DNA of 64,000 bases from Armatimonadota bacterium (lineage in GTDB: Bacteria > Armatimonadota > UBA5829 > DSUL01). The first letter of the stretch is position 1; every line of letters begins with the position of its first letter. Location of the stretch: NCBI GenBank assembly GCA_025998755.1, contig AP024674.1, forward strand, positions 1,872,162 through 1,936,161. The letters are read 5' to 3'. The notes below the pieces were generated by a model. It searched no databases. It was not told the origin of the DNA and saw only the letters and a list, made by a program, of their open reading frames with translations. Positions 53,747-62,946 of this stretch are shown here, piece by piece. The position numbers and the translations under genes are program-made.

Positions 53747-54300
53747 CGAGTGGAGGATTCCAACTCCTGCTGCTCCAGTTTTGCCCGGCCCCGCTGCACC
53801 GTTCCGAGAATGCGGCCCAGGAAGGCATCCAGCCCTGCCAGCACCTCTTTTGCGTACTGATCCGCTCCCCGACGGATCTGAGCGGCCTGCTCTCGGGCTT
53901 CAGCGATTATTCTGGCAGCTTCCTGCTCCGCCTTGAGCCGGACCGCATCGCTCGCGGTCAATTCGGCGGCCCTGGCGCGGGCCTGATCGATGATCCGTTC
54001 CGCCTCCCGTCGCGCCGATTCCAGCGTCTGGTGCACCTCATCCTGTGCCTCCTGCAGCATCTTTTCGCTGTCGCGGGAGATGCGGCTGGCGCGCTTCATC
54101 TCCTCCGGCAGGAACGCGCGTATCCTGTTGGTGCAGACGAAAAACCTGTCAGCATTGACCCACAGAGCCCGCCCCCCGATCTGCGGGCTGTCCTCGACCA
54201 ACTCTTCGAGCTTGTCCAGCTCTCTGATGATGTCAACCGTGTTGGCCTGTTCACGGGTGAACGAAGAGACGCTGCGTGTCACGGACTGCTGCTCGATCAT
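53743..54300 (-). CDS. Coiled-coil protein, SepIVA/DivIVA-like by position and shape
   Basis: 185 residues from the ATG at 54300 (GGGAG 8 nt upstream). N-terminus (about 20-70): '[20 protein letters not shown]' and '[23 protein letters not shown]'; then about 100 residues of charged coiled coil with Ala-rich heptads. A similar protein sits next to coaD and yceD/rpmF in Actinobacteria, where SepIVA supports septation and polar wall growth. F-type ATPase b-subunit-like labels are often attached to such coils, but no membrane anchor is visible. Function here is inferred from synteny. Confidence 0.7.
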   Translation of the reverse strand: MIEQQSVTRSVSSFTREQANTVDIIRELDKLEELVEDSPQIGGRALWVNADRFFVCTNRIRAFLPEEMKRASRISRDSEKMLQEAQDEVHQTLESARREAERIIDQARARAAELTASDAVRLKAEQEAARIIAEAREQAAQIRRGADQYAKEVLAGLDAFLGRILGTVQRGRAKLEQQELESSTR

Positions 54301-54362
54301 CCTCACATCTCCCTGGACTTGAAAAACCCCCAAAACTTGCGGGCCGCCGGCCCGTCCTTCTC

Positions 54363-54851
54363 TCATCCGCCGGTCTCAGCCAGCCGAGCTCGCAGATACC
54401 CTTCCACCGGCGGCGGCACAAGACCTTCGATGCTTCCCCCCAGCCTTGCAATCTCTTTGACGATGCTGGAGCTGAGATACGACTGCTCCGTGGTGGTCAT
54501 CAGGAAAAGCGTGTGGATCTCCGGGGCCAGGCGGCGGTTCATCTGGGCCATCTGGAGTTCGAACTCGAAGTCCGACACGGCCCGGAGCCCTTTCAAGATG
54601 ACCGTCGCGCCCTTCCTGCGGCAGTAGTCCACCAGCAGCCCTTCGAAGCAGTCCACCTCGACACCCTGAATCGGCGCGCAGACGACCTTCAGCATCTCCA
54701 CTCTCTCTTCCACGGTGAAGAGAGGCTGCTTCAGGGGATTGGGAGCGACAGCGACTACAACGAGGTCGAACAGGCTGGAAGCCCGTTCGATGATATCCAT
54801 ATGGCCGCTTGTGACCGGGTCAAAACTGCCCGGATAGATGGCGACGGCCAT
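54363..54851 (-). CDS. coaD: Phosphopantetheine adenylyltransferase
   Basis: 162 residues. '[17 protein letters not shown]' (the T/HxGH nucleotidyl motif), '[19 protein letters not shown]' and '[15 protein letters not shown]'. Penultimate step of CoA synthesis; normal hexameric family length. 62 bp before the SepIVA-like gene; rsmD, its usual upstream neighbour, is absent. Confidence 0.96.
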   Translation of the reverse strand: MAVAIYPGSFDPVTSGHMDIIERASSLFDLVVVAVAPNPLKQPLFTVEERVEMLKVVCAPIQGVEVDCFEGLLVDYCRRKGATVILKGLRAVSDFEFELQMAQMNRRLAPEIHTLFLMTTTEQSYLSSSIVKEIARLGGSIEGLVPPPVEGYLRARLAETGG

Positions 54852-54978
54852 GTTCTACCGCTTTGCGTCCTCCCTGAAAAAATGCCAGCGCGCCTCGTGC
54901 GCTCCGCTCTGCCCCGGCCGCCAGGCGGGGCGCGAAACTCCTGCCGCCACCGCGGCGCGACCCACCCCTTAGCTTACC

Positions 54979-57114
54979 CTACGCGACCGTTTCCAGCAAT
55001 CGTCTGTGGTACTTTTCCTCAACGATCCTTGCGATGGCGCGATGCTCCGAGCGGCGCAGCTCCGGGTCGGCATCCACAATGCGCTGGGCGTGCTGGCGCG
55101 CGATCTCCAGGATGCCCACATCGCCGATGACATCTGCGATCTTGAATGCAGGCATGCCGGACTGACGCGTCCCGAAAAACTCGCCGGGCCCCCTCAGCGC
55201 CAGATCTTCTTCCGCAATGCGGAAACCATCCGTCGTGGATTCCATCACCTGCATCCTGCGGCGGGCTTCATCCGTTGAAGCATCGGCCAGCAGCACACAG
55301 AACGACTGCGCATCCGACCTGCCCACCCTGCCCCGGAGCTGATGAAGTTGGGCAAGCCCGTAGCGCTCCGCGTTCACGATGACGATGACGTTCGCCTCCG
55401 GGACGTCCACTCCCACCTCGATGACCGTTGTGGAGACCAGCACGCGCGTGCGCCCCTGCCGGAAATCCGAGATGGCCGCCTGCTTCTCCTCACGTTTCAT
55501 CTGCCCGTGCAGCAGCCCGACCGGATACTCCGGAAAGACATCCCGAGCCAGCTCCTGAGCCAGTTCGGTGGCGGCCTTTGCCTGGAGCTTTTCGGATTCT
55601 CCCACCAGCGGGCAGACGATGTAGGCCCGCCCTCCCTTCTCCAGAAGCTGGCGAACCCCTTCATAGACGCGGGGCGCTTCGCTCATCGGCTTGTAGTGGG
55701 TCTTGACGGGCTTGCGGCCGGGGGGCATCTCGTCAATGATGGAGACATCCAGGTCCCCGTAGACGGTCATCGTCAACGTCCTGGGGATAGGTGTGGCCGT
55801 CATCACGATCATATCCGGACTCTGCCCCTTCTCCCGCAAAGCCCCGCGCTGTTTGACGCCGAACTTGTGCTGTTCGTCCACCACCACCAGACCCAGTTTG
55901 TGGAACTCGACCCCTTCCTCGATGAGCGCGTGGGTTCCCACGACAATATCCAGATGTCCCGCCGCCAAGGCGGCCAGGGTGGCCTCCTTAGCGCGCGTTC
56001 TCGGCCCCCCCGAAAGCAGGTCCAGCCGCAGTCCCAGCCGCTGCGCCAGGGGCTCCATGGAGAGAAAATGCTGCTCTGCCAGAACCTCCGTGGGGGCCAT
56101 GATGGCGCTCTGGTAGCCGTTGCGGGCCGCCAGCAGCATGGCCGCCAGCGCAACCAGCGTTTTCCCGGAGCCCACATCTCCCTGCACCAGCCGGTTCATG
56201 GGATGGGGGCGCTGCATGTCCTCCCAGATCTGTGCGATCACCCGCTCCTGCGCACCGGTCAGAGGAAAAGGAAGCAGCGACTGTAGCTCCGCAAGCAGCC
56301 CCGGCTCCAGCCGGAACACGATGCCGGGGAGCGCAGCGCTCGTCTCGTGGCGGAGCTGCGCCAGCGCTACCTGCAGATAAAAGAACTCGTCGAACACCAG
56401 CCTCCGCCGGGCCGCACGGTTTTCCTCGCCGGACTCAGACCAATGGATGGCACGCACCGCCGAGCGGAGGTCCATCAGATCCAGCTCGTCCAGGAGCGTT
56501 TCGGGCAGGGGGTCTGTCAGGAGATCCGCATAGGACGCGAGGGCATTCCGCATGATGAGCCGCATTCGCCCCTGCTGCAGTCCTTCCGTGAGCGGATAGA
56601 CCGGTACGAACCGCCCGTAGGACCACGGGTCCGGTTCTTCTTCGTCGCCCAGAGGCTCCCAGTCCGGAGAGTTCATCTCCAGTCCCAGGCGGCCGTAGCG
56701 GACCTGGCCGTAGACCATGATCTCCCGTCCTCGCAGGCGCGCAAAGCGGTCCCTCATCCACGGCTGGTTGAACCAGGTGAGCACCAGAGTGCCGGTCTCG
56801 TCCTCGGCGGCCACGCGGGTGATGGTGATGTTGCGGCGGCCGGCCCGCTTGCTCTCCACTTCCGACACCCGGAGCCTCAGCGCCGCATACTGCCCGTCCT
56901 GCAGGTGCGCAACTCGGGTGAGGCTGGTACGATCCTCATATCGGTGCGGATAGTGCTCCAGGAGGTCGGCCACAGTCCGGATGCCGAGTCTGGCCAGAAG
57001 CCGCGCGTTGCGCTCGCCCACACCCTTGACGAAACGCACATCCGTCTCCAGGCCCGTTCCCTGTCCGGAACGCGCTCTGGACTCCTGACCCCTCATGCCT
57101 GCCCGCTCCACCAT
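54979..57114 (-). CDS. recG: ATP-dependent DNA helicase RecG
   Basis: 711 residues. N-terminal wedge with OB fold (about 25-170; 'VKGVGERNARLLARLGI'), Walker A GDVGSGKT (312-319), DEQH (413-416), 'TATPIPRTL', and the C-terminal lobe with 'GVDVPEANVIVI' and 'QLRGRVGRSD'. Fork reversal and branch migration helicase. The ATG at 57114 lies about 9 nt after a TATAAT (57128-57123), so transcripts may be nearly leaderless; alternative ATG at 57096 has GGTGGAG 9 nt upstream. Confidence 0.95.
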   Translation of the reverse strand: MVERAGMRGQESRARSGQGTGLETDVRFVKGVGERNARLLARLGIRTVADLLEHYPHRYEDRTSLTRVAHLQDGQYAALRLRVSEVESKRAGRRNITITRVAAEDETGTLVLTWFNQPWMRDRFARLRGREIMVYGQVRYGRLGLEMNSPDWEPLGDEEEPDPWSYGRFVPVYPLTEGLQQGRMRLIMRNALASYADLLTDPLPETLLDELDLMDLRSAVRAIHWSESGEENRAARRRLVFDEFFYLQVALAQLRHETSAALPGIVFRLEPGLLAELQSLLPFPLTGAQERVIAQIWEDMQRPHPMNRLVQGDVGSGKTLVALAAMLLAARNGYQSAIMAPTEVLAEQHFLSMEPLAQRLGLRLDLLSGGPRTRAKEATLAALAAGHLDIVVGTHALIEEGVEFHKLGLVVVDEQHKFGVKQRGALREKGQSPDMIVMTATPIPRTLTMTVYGDLDVSIIDEMPPGRKPVKTHYKPMSEAPRVYEGVRQLLEKGGRAYIVCPLVGESEKLQAKAATELAQELARDVFPEYPVGLLHGQMKREEKQAAISDFRQGRTRVLVSTTVIEVGVDVPEANVIVIVNAERYGLAQLHQLRGRVGRSDAQSFCVLLADASTDEARRRMQVMESTTDGFRIAEEDLALRGPGEFFGTRQSGMPAFKIADVIGDVGILEIARQHAQRIVDADPELRRSEHRAIARIVEEKYHRRLLETVA

Positions 57115-57323
57115 GCCGCAGCATTATACTGGACAGGGATGGCTTCGGGAAACCGCTGACCGGATCAACATCTTGATAACCTTCCCGGTGAGCCGCACAG
57201 TCCCATAAACGGGTAAGAATCTGCCGGGAAGACGAGTCGAAAAACACTTGAGGCCGCAAGAGGATTCTACAGATCCCGAGCGGAACTCGAACGGGCTACT
57301 CCGGCGTAGAGAAGGATGTGGAT
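57115..57323. other. Divergent control region, recG / sigma operon
   Basis: About 210 bp. On the minus strand TATAAT (57128-57123) serves recG with a poor -35. On the plus strand I see no good sigma70 pair; TTGATA at 57173-57178 has no partner. An ECF-type promoter may be present but cannot be named. Confidence 0.35.
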
Positions 57324-57917
57324 GTGACAGTGGTCGAGAAACCTGGAGCCCTGACAGGTTCTGCGGAGAACCAGCGGCGCAGAGAGTTCGAGGAACTGGT
57401 CCGCAGGTACCATCAGCAGGCGTTCAATGTGGCTTACCGCATCGCGGGCAACCGAACTGATGCCGAAGACCTGCTGCAGGAGACTTTCGTCCGGGCGTTC
57501 CGGTTTTTCGGCAACTACCGGCGCGAGCTCCCTTTCGAGAGCTGGCTCTATAAGATCATGTCCAACCTCTGGATTGACACGCTCCGGAAGCGTCCGAAGT
57601 CGGGAGCGCCTGTCTCGCTGGACCAGACGCTGGGAGACACGGACCAGAAGCTGGATGTGCCGGACCCGGGGCCGGGCCCCGAGGAGTCGCTCATCGAAGG
57701 GTCGCTGGATGCGCGCATTCAGGAGGCGCTTTCGGGCCTGCGCAAGGAGTTCCGCATCGCGGTGATTCTGGCGGACATCGAAGGGATGTCTTACGAAGAG
57801 ATCGCCGATGTGATGAAGTGCTCCATCGGGACGGTCCGGTCCCGCATCCACCGCGGGCGGCAGGCCATGAAGAAGAAGCTCGGAAGCCTGGAACGGTTTC
57901 TGAACGAGGAAGTGTGA
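57324..57917 (+). CDS. ECF RNA polymerase sigma factor
   Basis: 197 residues from the GTG at 57324 (AAGGA 7 nt upstream; GTG at 57318 also possible). Region 2: 'FEELVRRYHQQAFNVAYRIA', 'DAEDLLQETFVRAFR', 'LPFESWLYKIMSNL'; region 4: 'LRKEFRIAVILADIEGMSYE' and 'CSIGTVRSRIHRGRQAM'. RpoE/SigW-like. It overlaps the anti-sigma gene and lies upstream of an HtrA protease, the layout of an envelope-stress regulon. Confidence 0.94.
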   Translation: MTVVEKPGALTGSAENQRRREFEELVRRYHQQAFNVAYRIAGNRTDAEDLLQETFVRAFRFFGNYRRELPFESWLYKIMSNLWIDTLRKRPKSGAPVSLDQTLGDTDQKLDVPDPGPGPEESLIEGSLDARIQEALSGLRKEFRIAVILADIEGMSYEEIADVMKCSIGTVRSRIHRGRQAMKKKLGSLERFLNEEV

Positions 57918-58507
57918 CGGTTAAAGAGATGAACTGTGGACGCACATCGAGACTGATCTCAGCGTATCTGGACGGGGAGCTGCCGGGGTCGGAGATGCTG
58001 GCCATCCGGGAGCACCTGCGAAGCTGCCCGCGATGCTCCGCCGAGATGGAGGATATCCGGCAGGTGAAAGCGGCCATGGCACGCCTGACGCCGGTGCGTC
58101 CCGCAGCAGACCTGGAGGCGCGTCTGCTGGCGGCGGTGGCGCAGGTGGAGACTCCTGCAAGCGCGCGCTTCAGCGCGTGGCTGCTGGAGCGGCTGGGAGG
58201 TCATTTGCAGCCCGCTGCCGCGGCGGTGGGGGTGTGCGCTGTGCTGCTGGCAATCTCAGTGGGACATCTGCCCCAGGCGAATCACTGGCAGGATCCGGTG
58301 GCGGAGCGCATCACTCAGACCGCGCAAACCGTGACGCTTCCCGAGATGGCCCAGGACCGCGCCATTGAGAAGCTGATCTCGGCCTCAGCAAACCCTGCGG
58401 AGCTGCCGGGAGCGGGGCCGGCGATTGAACCGGTCCTCGCGTCGCCCGCATCAATGACGTCGGCCATCCTGGTTCCCGTCTCGGACAGCGCTTTCGGCGC
58501 ACGCTAG
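57914..58507 (+). CDS. Zinc-finger anti-sigma factor
   Basis: 197 residues from the GTG overlapping the sigma stop (GAGGA just upstream); ATG at 57929 is the other candidate. The ZAS motif is H-x3-C-x2-C (HLRSCPRC) after 'LISAYLDGELPG'. One transmembrane helix (about 97-118: 'AAAAVGVCAVLLAISVG'), then a periplasmic part of about 80 residues. It would hold the sigma factor at the membrane until stress-triggered proteolysis. Confidence 0.88.
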   Translation: MTVKEMNCGRTSRLISAYLDGELPGSEMLAIREHLRSCPRCSAEMEDIRQVKAAMARLTPVRPAADLEARLLAAVAQVETPASARFSAWLLERLGGHLQPAAAAVGVCAVLLAISVGHLPQANHWQDPVAERITQTAQTVTLPEMAQDRAIEKLISASANPAELPGAGPAIEPVLASPASMTSAILVPVSDSAFGAR

Positions 58508-58542
58508 CATTCTGGACTTCTTCACGGAGGAAACAACAGAAA

Positions 58543-60009
58543 ATGACGATTCATGGACGCGCCCGGAAGGCGGGTTTGTGGATGCTGGTGGGAGCTCTGG
58601 TAGCTGTGGCCGCAGCCGGAGCTCCTTTTGTTCTGAAGCCAAATCCGCCGGCCAATGCCCAGGCTACCTCGCCGGCGCTCGGCGCTCTGGCTCAGCTTCA
58701 GGACGGATTCACCGCCGTGGCGGAAGCGGTTGAGCCGGCTGTCGTGAGCATTTCGGCTGAGCGGACCTCACGCACCGCTTCGCTGGACCTGCCCGATATC
58801 TTCCGCAACTGGCCATTCGGGGATCTTCCCTTCGGCTCACCCAGAGTCACCCCTCGTACACAGACTGTGGGCGGCTCCGGAGTGATCGTAAGGTCTGACG
58901 GGTACATCCTGACCAACGACCACGTAGTGGGTGGCGCGGAAAACGTAACGGTCACGCTCTTCGACGGACGGGAGTTCCCGGGCAAAGTGATGCGGGACTA
59001 CGCGACGGACCTGGCCGTGGTCAAGATCGAGGCCGACAACCTGCCTACAGCGAAACTGGGAGACTCCTCGAAGGTCCGACCCGGAGCGTGGGCCATCGCG
59101 ATCGGCAGCCCTCTGGGCTTCAGCAACACCCTCACCGTGGGGGTGGTCAGCGCCCTGGAGCGCGAGATGTCCATCCCGGATTCCGAGGGACCGGGCCGCT
59201 ACTATGCCAGCCTCATCCAGACGGATGCATCCATCAATCCGGGGAACAGCGGCGGACCGCTGCTTAATCTGCAGGGCGAGGTCATCGGCATCAATGTGGC
59301 CATCGCCTCGCCGACGGGCGGTAACGTCGGGCTGGGCTTCGCCATTCCCAGCAACACTGCCAAGTTCGTCCTGGAGCAGTTAGTCAAGCACGGCAAGGTA
59401 AACCGTGGGTTCCTGGGTGTCGTTCCGGTGGACGTGAGGCCGGCGATGGCCAAGTCTTACGGTGTGGAGAAGGGCGCGCTGATCCGCTCCGTGACGGACG
59501 GAACCCCTGCTGCCGAGGCGGGCATCCAGGTGGAGGATGTCATTGTGGAGTTCGACGGCAAGCCTATCGAGAGCGGACTTGCGCTGCGTGACGCCGTGGC
59601 CCGGACCGCTCCAGGCAGCAAGGTGAAGGTGGTTGTCGTGCGCGGCGGAGAGCGTAAGACCCTGGAAGTAACCGTAGGATCACCGCCGACGACACTGCCC
59701 GGGAACGAAGAGACTCCTCGGACGGAGGAGCTTGGCATATCCGTCTCGCCCTTGAACAACAGCACGCGCAGTGAATACGGCATTGGTCAGGACGTCCGGG
59801 GCGTGGTGGTCACATCAGTGACGCCCGGCAGCAACGCCGCGCGGGCGGGGATCAGCCGCGGCGACGTCATCCAGCGAGTGAACGGAGTCGCGACGAACAC
59901 GGTGGCGGATTTCAACCGGGCCGTGCGCGGACTAAAGTCCGGTGACACCGCGCGCATTGTCATCCGGAGGGGCGACGCGCAGTCGCTGGTGGAGGTTCGC
60001 ATTCCCTGA
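58543..60009 (+). CDS. HtrA/DegP-family serine protease with two PDZ domains
   Basis: 488 residues. N-terminal signal or anchor (about 8-30), then the trypsin-like domain with catalytic H127 (TNDHVV), D156 (ATDLAVV) and S236 (GNSGGPL). PDZ1 about 275-370 and PDZ2 about 395-485 ('VRGVVVTSVTPGSNAARAG'). It degrades or refolds damaged envelope proteins. Third gene of the sigma operon, 35 bp after the anti-sigma gene. Confidence 0.95.
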   Translation: MTIHGRARKAGLWMLVGALVAVAAAGAPFVLKPNPPANAQATSPALGALAQLQDGFTAVAEAVEPAVVSISAERTSRTASLDLPDIFRNWPFGDLPFGSPRVTPRTQTVGGSGVIVRSDGYILTNDHVVGGAENVTVTLFDGREFPGKVMRDYATDLAVVKIEADNLPTAKLGDSSKVRPGAWAIAIGSPLGFSNTLTVGVVSALEREMSIPDSEGPGRYYASLIQTDASINPGNSGGPLLNLQGEVIGINVAIASPTGGNVGLGFAIPSNTAKFVLEQLVKHGKVNRGFLGVVPVDVRPAMAKSYGVEKGALIRSVTDGTPAAEAGIQVEDVIVEFDGKPIESGLALRDAVARTAPGSKVKVVVVRGGERKTLEVTVGSPPTTLPGNEETPRTEELGISVSPLNNSTRSEYGIGQDVRGVVVTSVTPGSNAARAGISRGDVIQRVNGVATNTVADFNRAVRGLKSGDTARIVIRRGDAQSLVEVRIP

Positions 60010-60036
60010 GAAGGGGCAAGATGTTTGACTGGACGA

Positions 60037-60066
60037 GGGGGCGCTGTCTGCAGGCAGCGCCCCCTT
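60037..60066. terminator. Terminator between HtrA and Nudix genes
   Basis: GGGGGCGCTG (60037-60046) and CAGCGCCCCC (60055-60064) form a perfect 10-bp stem with an 8-nt loop, followed by TTGCCTTT on the plus strand. It serves two converging transcription units. Confidence 0.8.
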
Positions 60067-60098
60067 GCCTTTGCGATCGTGGATAACAGAGGAGGCGC

Positions 60099-60569
60099 TC
60101 AGACGGGATCCCGCGGGCCCGGCTCGCCGGTGGCCAGATCCAAACCGGAGACGATGCGCTCCACCAGGGGAACACTGGCGGGCGGCACCTTCAGGCGACT
60201 CAGTTCCTCCGGCGTGACCCAGCGGACCTCATCAGATGCCAGCGGGCGTGCTTCTCCTGAGACCAGGGCGCACAGATACGGTTGCAGCACCACACGCTTC
60301 CTGCGGTAATCGTGGCGGACGGGGAGCAGCTCGCGAACGATGCGCACCTCGATGCCCGTCTCCTCCCGGAGCTCGCGCACCACACATTGGGCGTAGGACT
60401 CCAACGGCTCGCGCTTTCCGCCAGGGAACTCCCAGTAGCCTCCGAGGAAGAACCCCTTCTTGCGCCTCGCCACCAGGATTCGACCCTGATGATGGACGAT
60501 GCCGATGGCCACATACTCCGTAGGCAGCTGGGGGCGGGGACGGTAAGGAGGGATTCCGGGGATGCTCAT
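60099..60569 (-). CDS. Nudix hydrolase (MutT-like)
   Basis: 156 residues. The Nudix box is complete: G-x5-E-x7-REUxEExGU from 'GGKREPLESYAQCVVRELRE' into ETGIEV. 'ILVARRKKGFFLGGYWEFPG' precedes it as in MutT enzymes that clean 8-oxo-dGTP. Following mutY at 6 bp, an oxidised-guanine role fits well but is inferred. Confidence 0.9.
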   Translation of the reverse strand: MSIPGIPPYRPRPQLPTEYVAIGIVHHQGRILVARRKKGFFLGGYWEFPGGKREPLESYAQCVVRELREETGIEVRIVRELLPVRHDYRRKRVVLQPYLCALVSGEARPLASDEVRWVTPEELSRLKVPPASVPLVERIVSGLDLATGEPGPRDPV

Positions 60570-60575
60570 CGCTCT

Positions 60576-61712
60576 TCAGGATCCTTCTCTTCCATGCGTA
60601 TTGAGTCCGGCAAGTCTGTGCGAAATCAGGGAACGGGCAATGCGGCGCATGGGGCTGGGAAGCGGGATGGACACCAGTCCGGCGGAAGGGACCAGCCTCC
60701 ATTCGCGCAGGGCAACCTCGGGCTCGGAGGGCAGGATTGCGGAGACAACGTGCAGATGTGTGTCATGCACGGTTACCCGGTATCTCAAGGAGCCCGTATG
60801 TTGCAGGCTCACAGGGGCCACGCCGAAATCCCGCTCCATCACGCTGCGGGCGACCTCGGCGGGAGCGGCGAAGCCATCGTCCAGGCGCGCGCGCGGAAAC
60901 TCCCACATCCCTCGCCACCGACCATCACAGGGACGCGAGATCAACCAGTTTTCCTCGACCGATGCGGTGATACACACCTCTTCCACCTGCACCAAGCGGG
61001 CCTCTTTCGGAAGGGAGCCGTGCCAGCAATCGAACTTTCCTTCCAGCCTGGCGCGGCACAAGGGCCGGAACGGACATTCGCCGCAAAGGGGAGTTCGCGG
61101 GAAGCACACCAGCGAGCCCAGCTCCATCAGGGCCTGATTCACGATGCGCGGCGAGCCGGATGCGGAAAGGGACAGGCATAGCTCCCGCACTCTGCGCTCG
61201 GCTGCGGCGTCGGATGGCTCGATGCCGGCAACGCGGCCCAGCACCCGCCGGATATTCGCGTCCACCATACCGGCAGGAAGATCGAAGGCGATGCTTCGGA
61301 TGGCGCCCGCCGTGTATTCGCCGATGCCCGGCAGGGCCCGCAGAGTCTCAATGTCCGAGGGCAGTTCGCCGCCGTGGTTGTCGACGATCATCCTGGCCGC
61401 GCTCCAGAGATTGCGGGCGCGGCTGTAGTAACCCAGCCCCTCCCATTCCGACAGAACATCCTCCAGCGACGCGGCCGCCAGGATCCGTATGTCCGGAAAT
61501 CGGCGGATGAACCGCTCGAAGCGGGGAATGCAGGCAGCCACGGTGGTCTGCTGCAACATCACCTCGGCGATCCAGACACGGTAGGGAGTGGGCGTCTCCC
61601 GCCAGGGCAGACGGCGGGCCGAGCGACGGAACCAGCCGTCAAGCGCCGCAGCCATCTCCGCCGGTGGCGCGCCTTCCGCGAGGGACCGTGCGGCCGGCCG
61701 GTCTGAGGTCAT
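60576..61712 (-). CDS. mutY: A/G-specific adenine glycosylase
   Basis: 378 residues from the ATG at 61712 overlapping the ROK stop. Glu50 in 'AEVMLQQTTV', HhH LPGIGEYTA (127-135), catalytic Asp151 (MVDANIRRVL), [4Fe-4S] Cys at 203, 210, 213 and 219 (C-x6-C-x2-C-x5-C), and a C-terminal MutT-like domain ('EENWLISRPCDGRWRGMWEFP'). Removes A mispaired with 8-oxo-G. Confidence 0.95.
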   Translation of the reverse strand: MTSDRPAARSLAEGAPPAEMAAALDGWFRRSARRLPWRETPTPYRVWIAEVMLQQTTVAACIPRFERFIRRFPDIRILAAASLEDVLSEWEGLGYYSRARNLWSAARMIVDNHGGELPSDIETLRALPGIGEYTAGAIRSIAFDLPAGMVDANIRRVLGRVAGIEPSDAAAERRVRELCLSLSASGSPRIVNQALMELGSLVCFPRTPLCGECPFRPLCRARLEGKFDCWHGSLPKEARLVQVEEVCITASVEENWLISRPCDGRWRGMWEFPRARLDDGFAAPAEVARSVMERDFGVAPVSLQHTGSLRYRVTVHDTHLHVVSAILPSEPEVALREWRLVPSAGLVSIPLPSPMRRIARSLISHRLAGLNTHGREGS

Positions 61713-62653
61713 GCAGGGCCGACTCCTTCCATAGCCGCGCAGAGGGCGGCCAAATCCTGCAGTCGTTCTCCCAGACCCGATGGAACCACCCTGCATCCTT
61801 CGGAAGTCTCAGGAAGGGCCTCGCCGCGCATGACGTCCAAAGCCGTCTCCAGGTACCATTCCGGCACGCGTCGCGCCAGGCTTCCCAGCACGATGATCTG
61901 CGGGTTGAAGAGGTCGGCCAGGATGGCCATAGCCTCGCCCAACCTACGCGCGGACTCGCGAAGAACTGCTGCCGCATCCGGATCGCCCGACTTAGCCAAT
62001 TCGATGACGCGCTGCGCGGACGTCTCCGCGTCGAATCGCTCAGGGAAGAGCCGTGCAGCCAGCCGCCCGATGCCCGTTCCGCTTGCGAAGGATTCCACAC
62101 AACCGCGCTTCCCGTAGGCTTCCGGACCGTCCTTTGCCAGCCGGACATGGCCGATCTCACCGGCGGAGCCAGCCGCTCCGCGGATCAACCGTCCGCCCGA
62201 AATGATCCCTGCTCCGATGCCCGTTCCGAATGTCAGAAAGATCAGTTCGGAGCATCCCTGCCCCGCTCCGAAATGCGCCTCAGCCAGCGCACCCGCTCGG
62301 CCGTCGTGCTCCATGCGGAAAGGAAGGCCGGTGATATCCGCCAGGTCATCGCGCAGCGGCGCACCCGTCCAGCCCGGCAGGTTGGGTGGGGACTTCAGCC
62401 GGCCCGCGCTCCAGTCGGCCGGTCCTCCGCAGCTCACGCCCCCCCTGACAGCGCGCCACTCTCCGGCTACGGCCTGGAGGTTTCCATAGGCGCTCCGAAG
62501 CCTTGCCAACCACTGCAAATAGCCGTCCTCGGCACGGGTGGCGAACTCCACCCTGCCCAGTATCGCTCCGGATGCGTCTCCGGCGATGAGCGCCGTCTTG
62601 GTGCCCCCCAGATCCACCCCAAGGAGCTGTTCCGGAGATGTCCGCGCCTGCAT
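61709..62653 (-). CDS. ROK-family protein, sugar kinase or regulator-like
   Basis: 314 residues. 'LLGVDLGGTKTALIAGD' phosphate-1 loop, 'EHDGRAGALAEAHFGAGQG', 'FLTFGTGIGAGIISGG' and 'GEIGHVRL'. The zinc motif of ROK glucokinases (CxCGxxGCxE) is reduced to 'YGKRGCVESFASG': only one Cys remains. There is no N-terminal HTH, so a kinase for glucose, fructose or an amino sugar is more likely than a repressor. Confidence 0.88.
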   Translation of the reverse strand: MQARTSPEQLLGVDLGGTKTALIAGDASGAILGRVEFATRAEDGYLQWLARLRSAYGNLQAVAGEWRAVRGGVSCGGPADWSAGRLKSPPNLPGWTGAPLRDDLADITGLPFRMEHDGRAGALAEAHFGAGQGCSELIFLTFGTGIGAGIISGGRLIRGAAGSAGEIGHVRLAKDGPEAYGKRGCVESFASGTGIGRLAARLFPERFDAETSAQRVIELAKSGDPDAAAVLRESARRLGEAMAILADLFNPQIIVLGSLARRVPEWYLETALDVMRGEALPETSEGCRVVPSGLGERLQDLAALCAAMEGVGPA

Positions 62654-62660
62654 CCGCTCC

Positions 62661-62942
62661 TCAGGCCAGAGCGTCCGCCCGCTCCGCCAGGGCGAAATCC
62701 CGCTCGGTCAACCCACCGCTGTCGTGACTGGTAAGCCGCAGAGTCACGCGGGTGTAGCGGATGTCTATGTCGGGATGATGATTGGCCTCCTCTGCAGCCT
62801 GGGCCACGCGGTCCACAAACGCAATGGCCTCCGGGAAAGTGGGGAACTCGTAAGTTCGGACTATCTCCTTTCCTTCTTGTCTCCATCCAGTCAGGGAGGC
62901 CAGTTTTTCCTGAATCTGAGAGTCGGACAGAATACCAGACAT
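62661..62942 (-). CDS. Pterin-4a-carbinolamine dehydratase
   Basis: 93 residues from the ATG at 62942. The active site is 'EEANHHPDIDI' (HHP, about 60-62), with 'VTLRLTSHDSGGLTERDFAL' closing the fold. Family length about 95-100. It dehydrates 4a-hydroxytetrahydropterin; no aromatic hydroxylase is nearby, so a moonlighting or molybdopterin-linked role is possible. Confidence 0.93.
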   Translation of the reverse strand: MSGILSDSQIQEKLASLTGWRQEGKEIVRTYEFPTFPEAIAFVDRVAQAAEEANHHPDIDIRYTRVTLRLTSHDSGGLTERDFALAERADALA

Positions 62943-62946
62943 AATC

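Noticed and set aside
57113..57128. Firm claim of a leaderless recG mRNA
   Set aside because: The -10 is perfect, but no -35 is convincing and a downstream ATG with a ribosome site exists.
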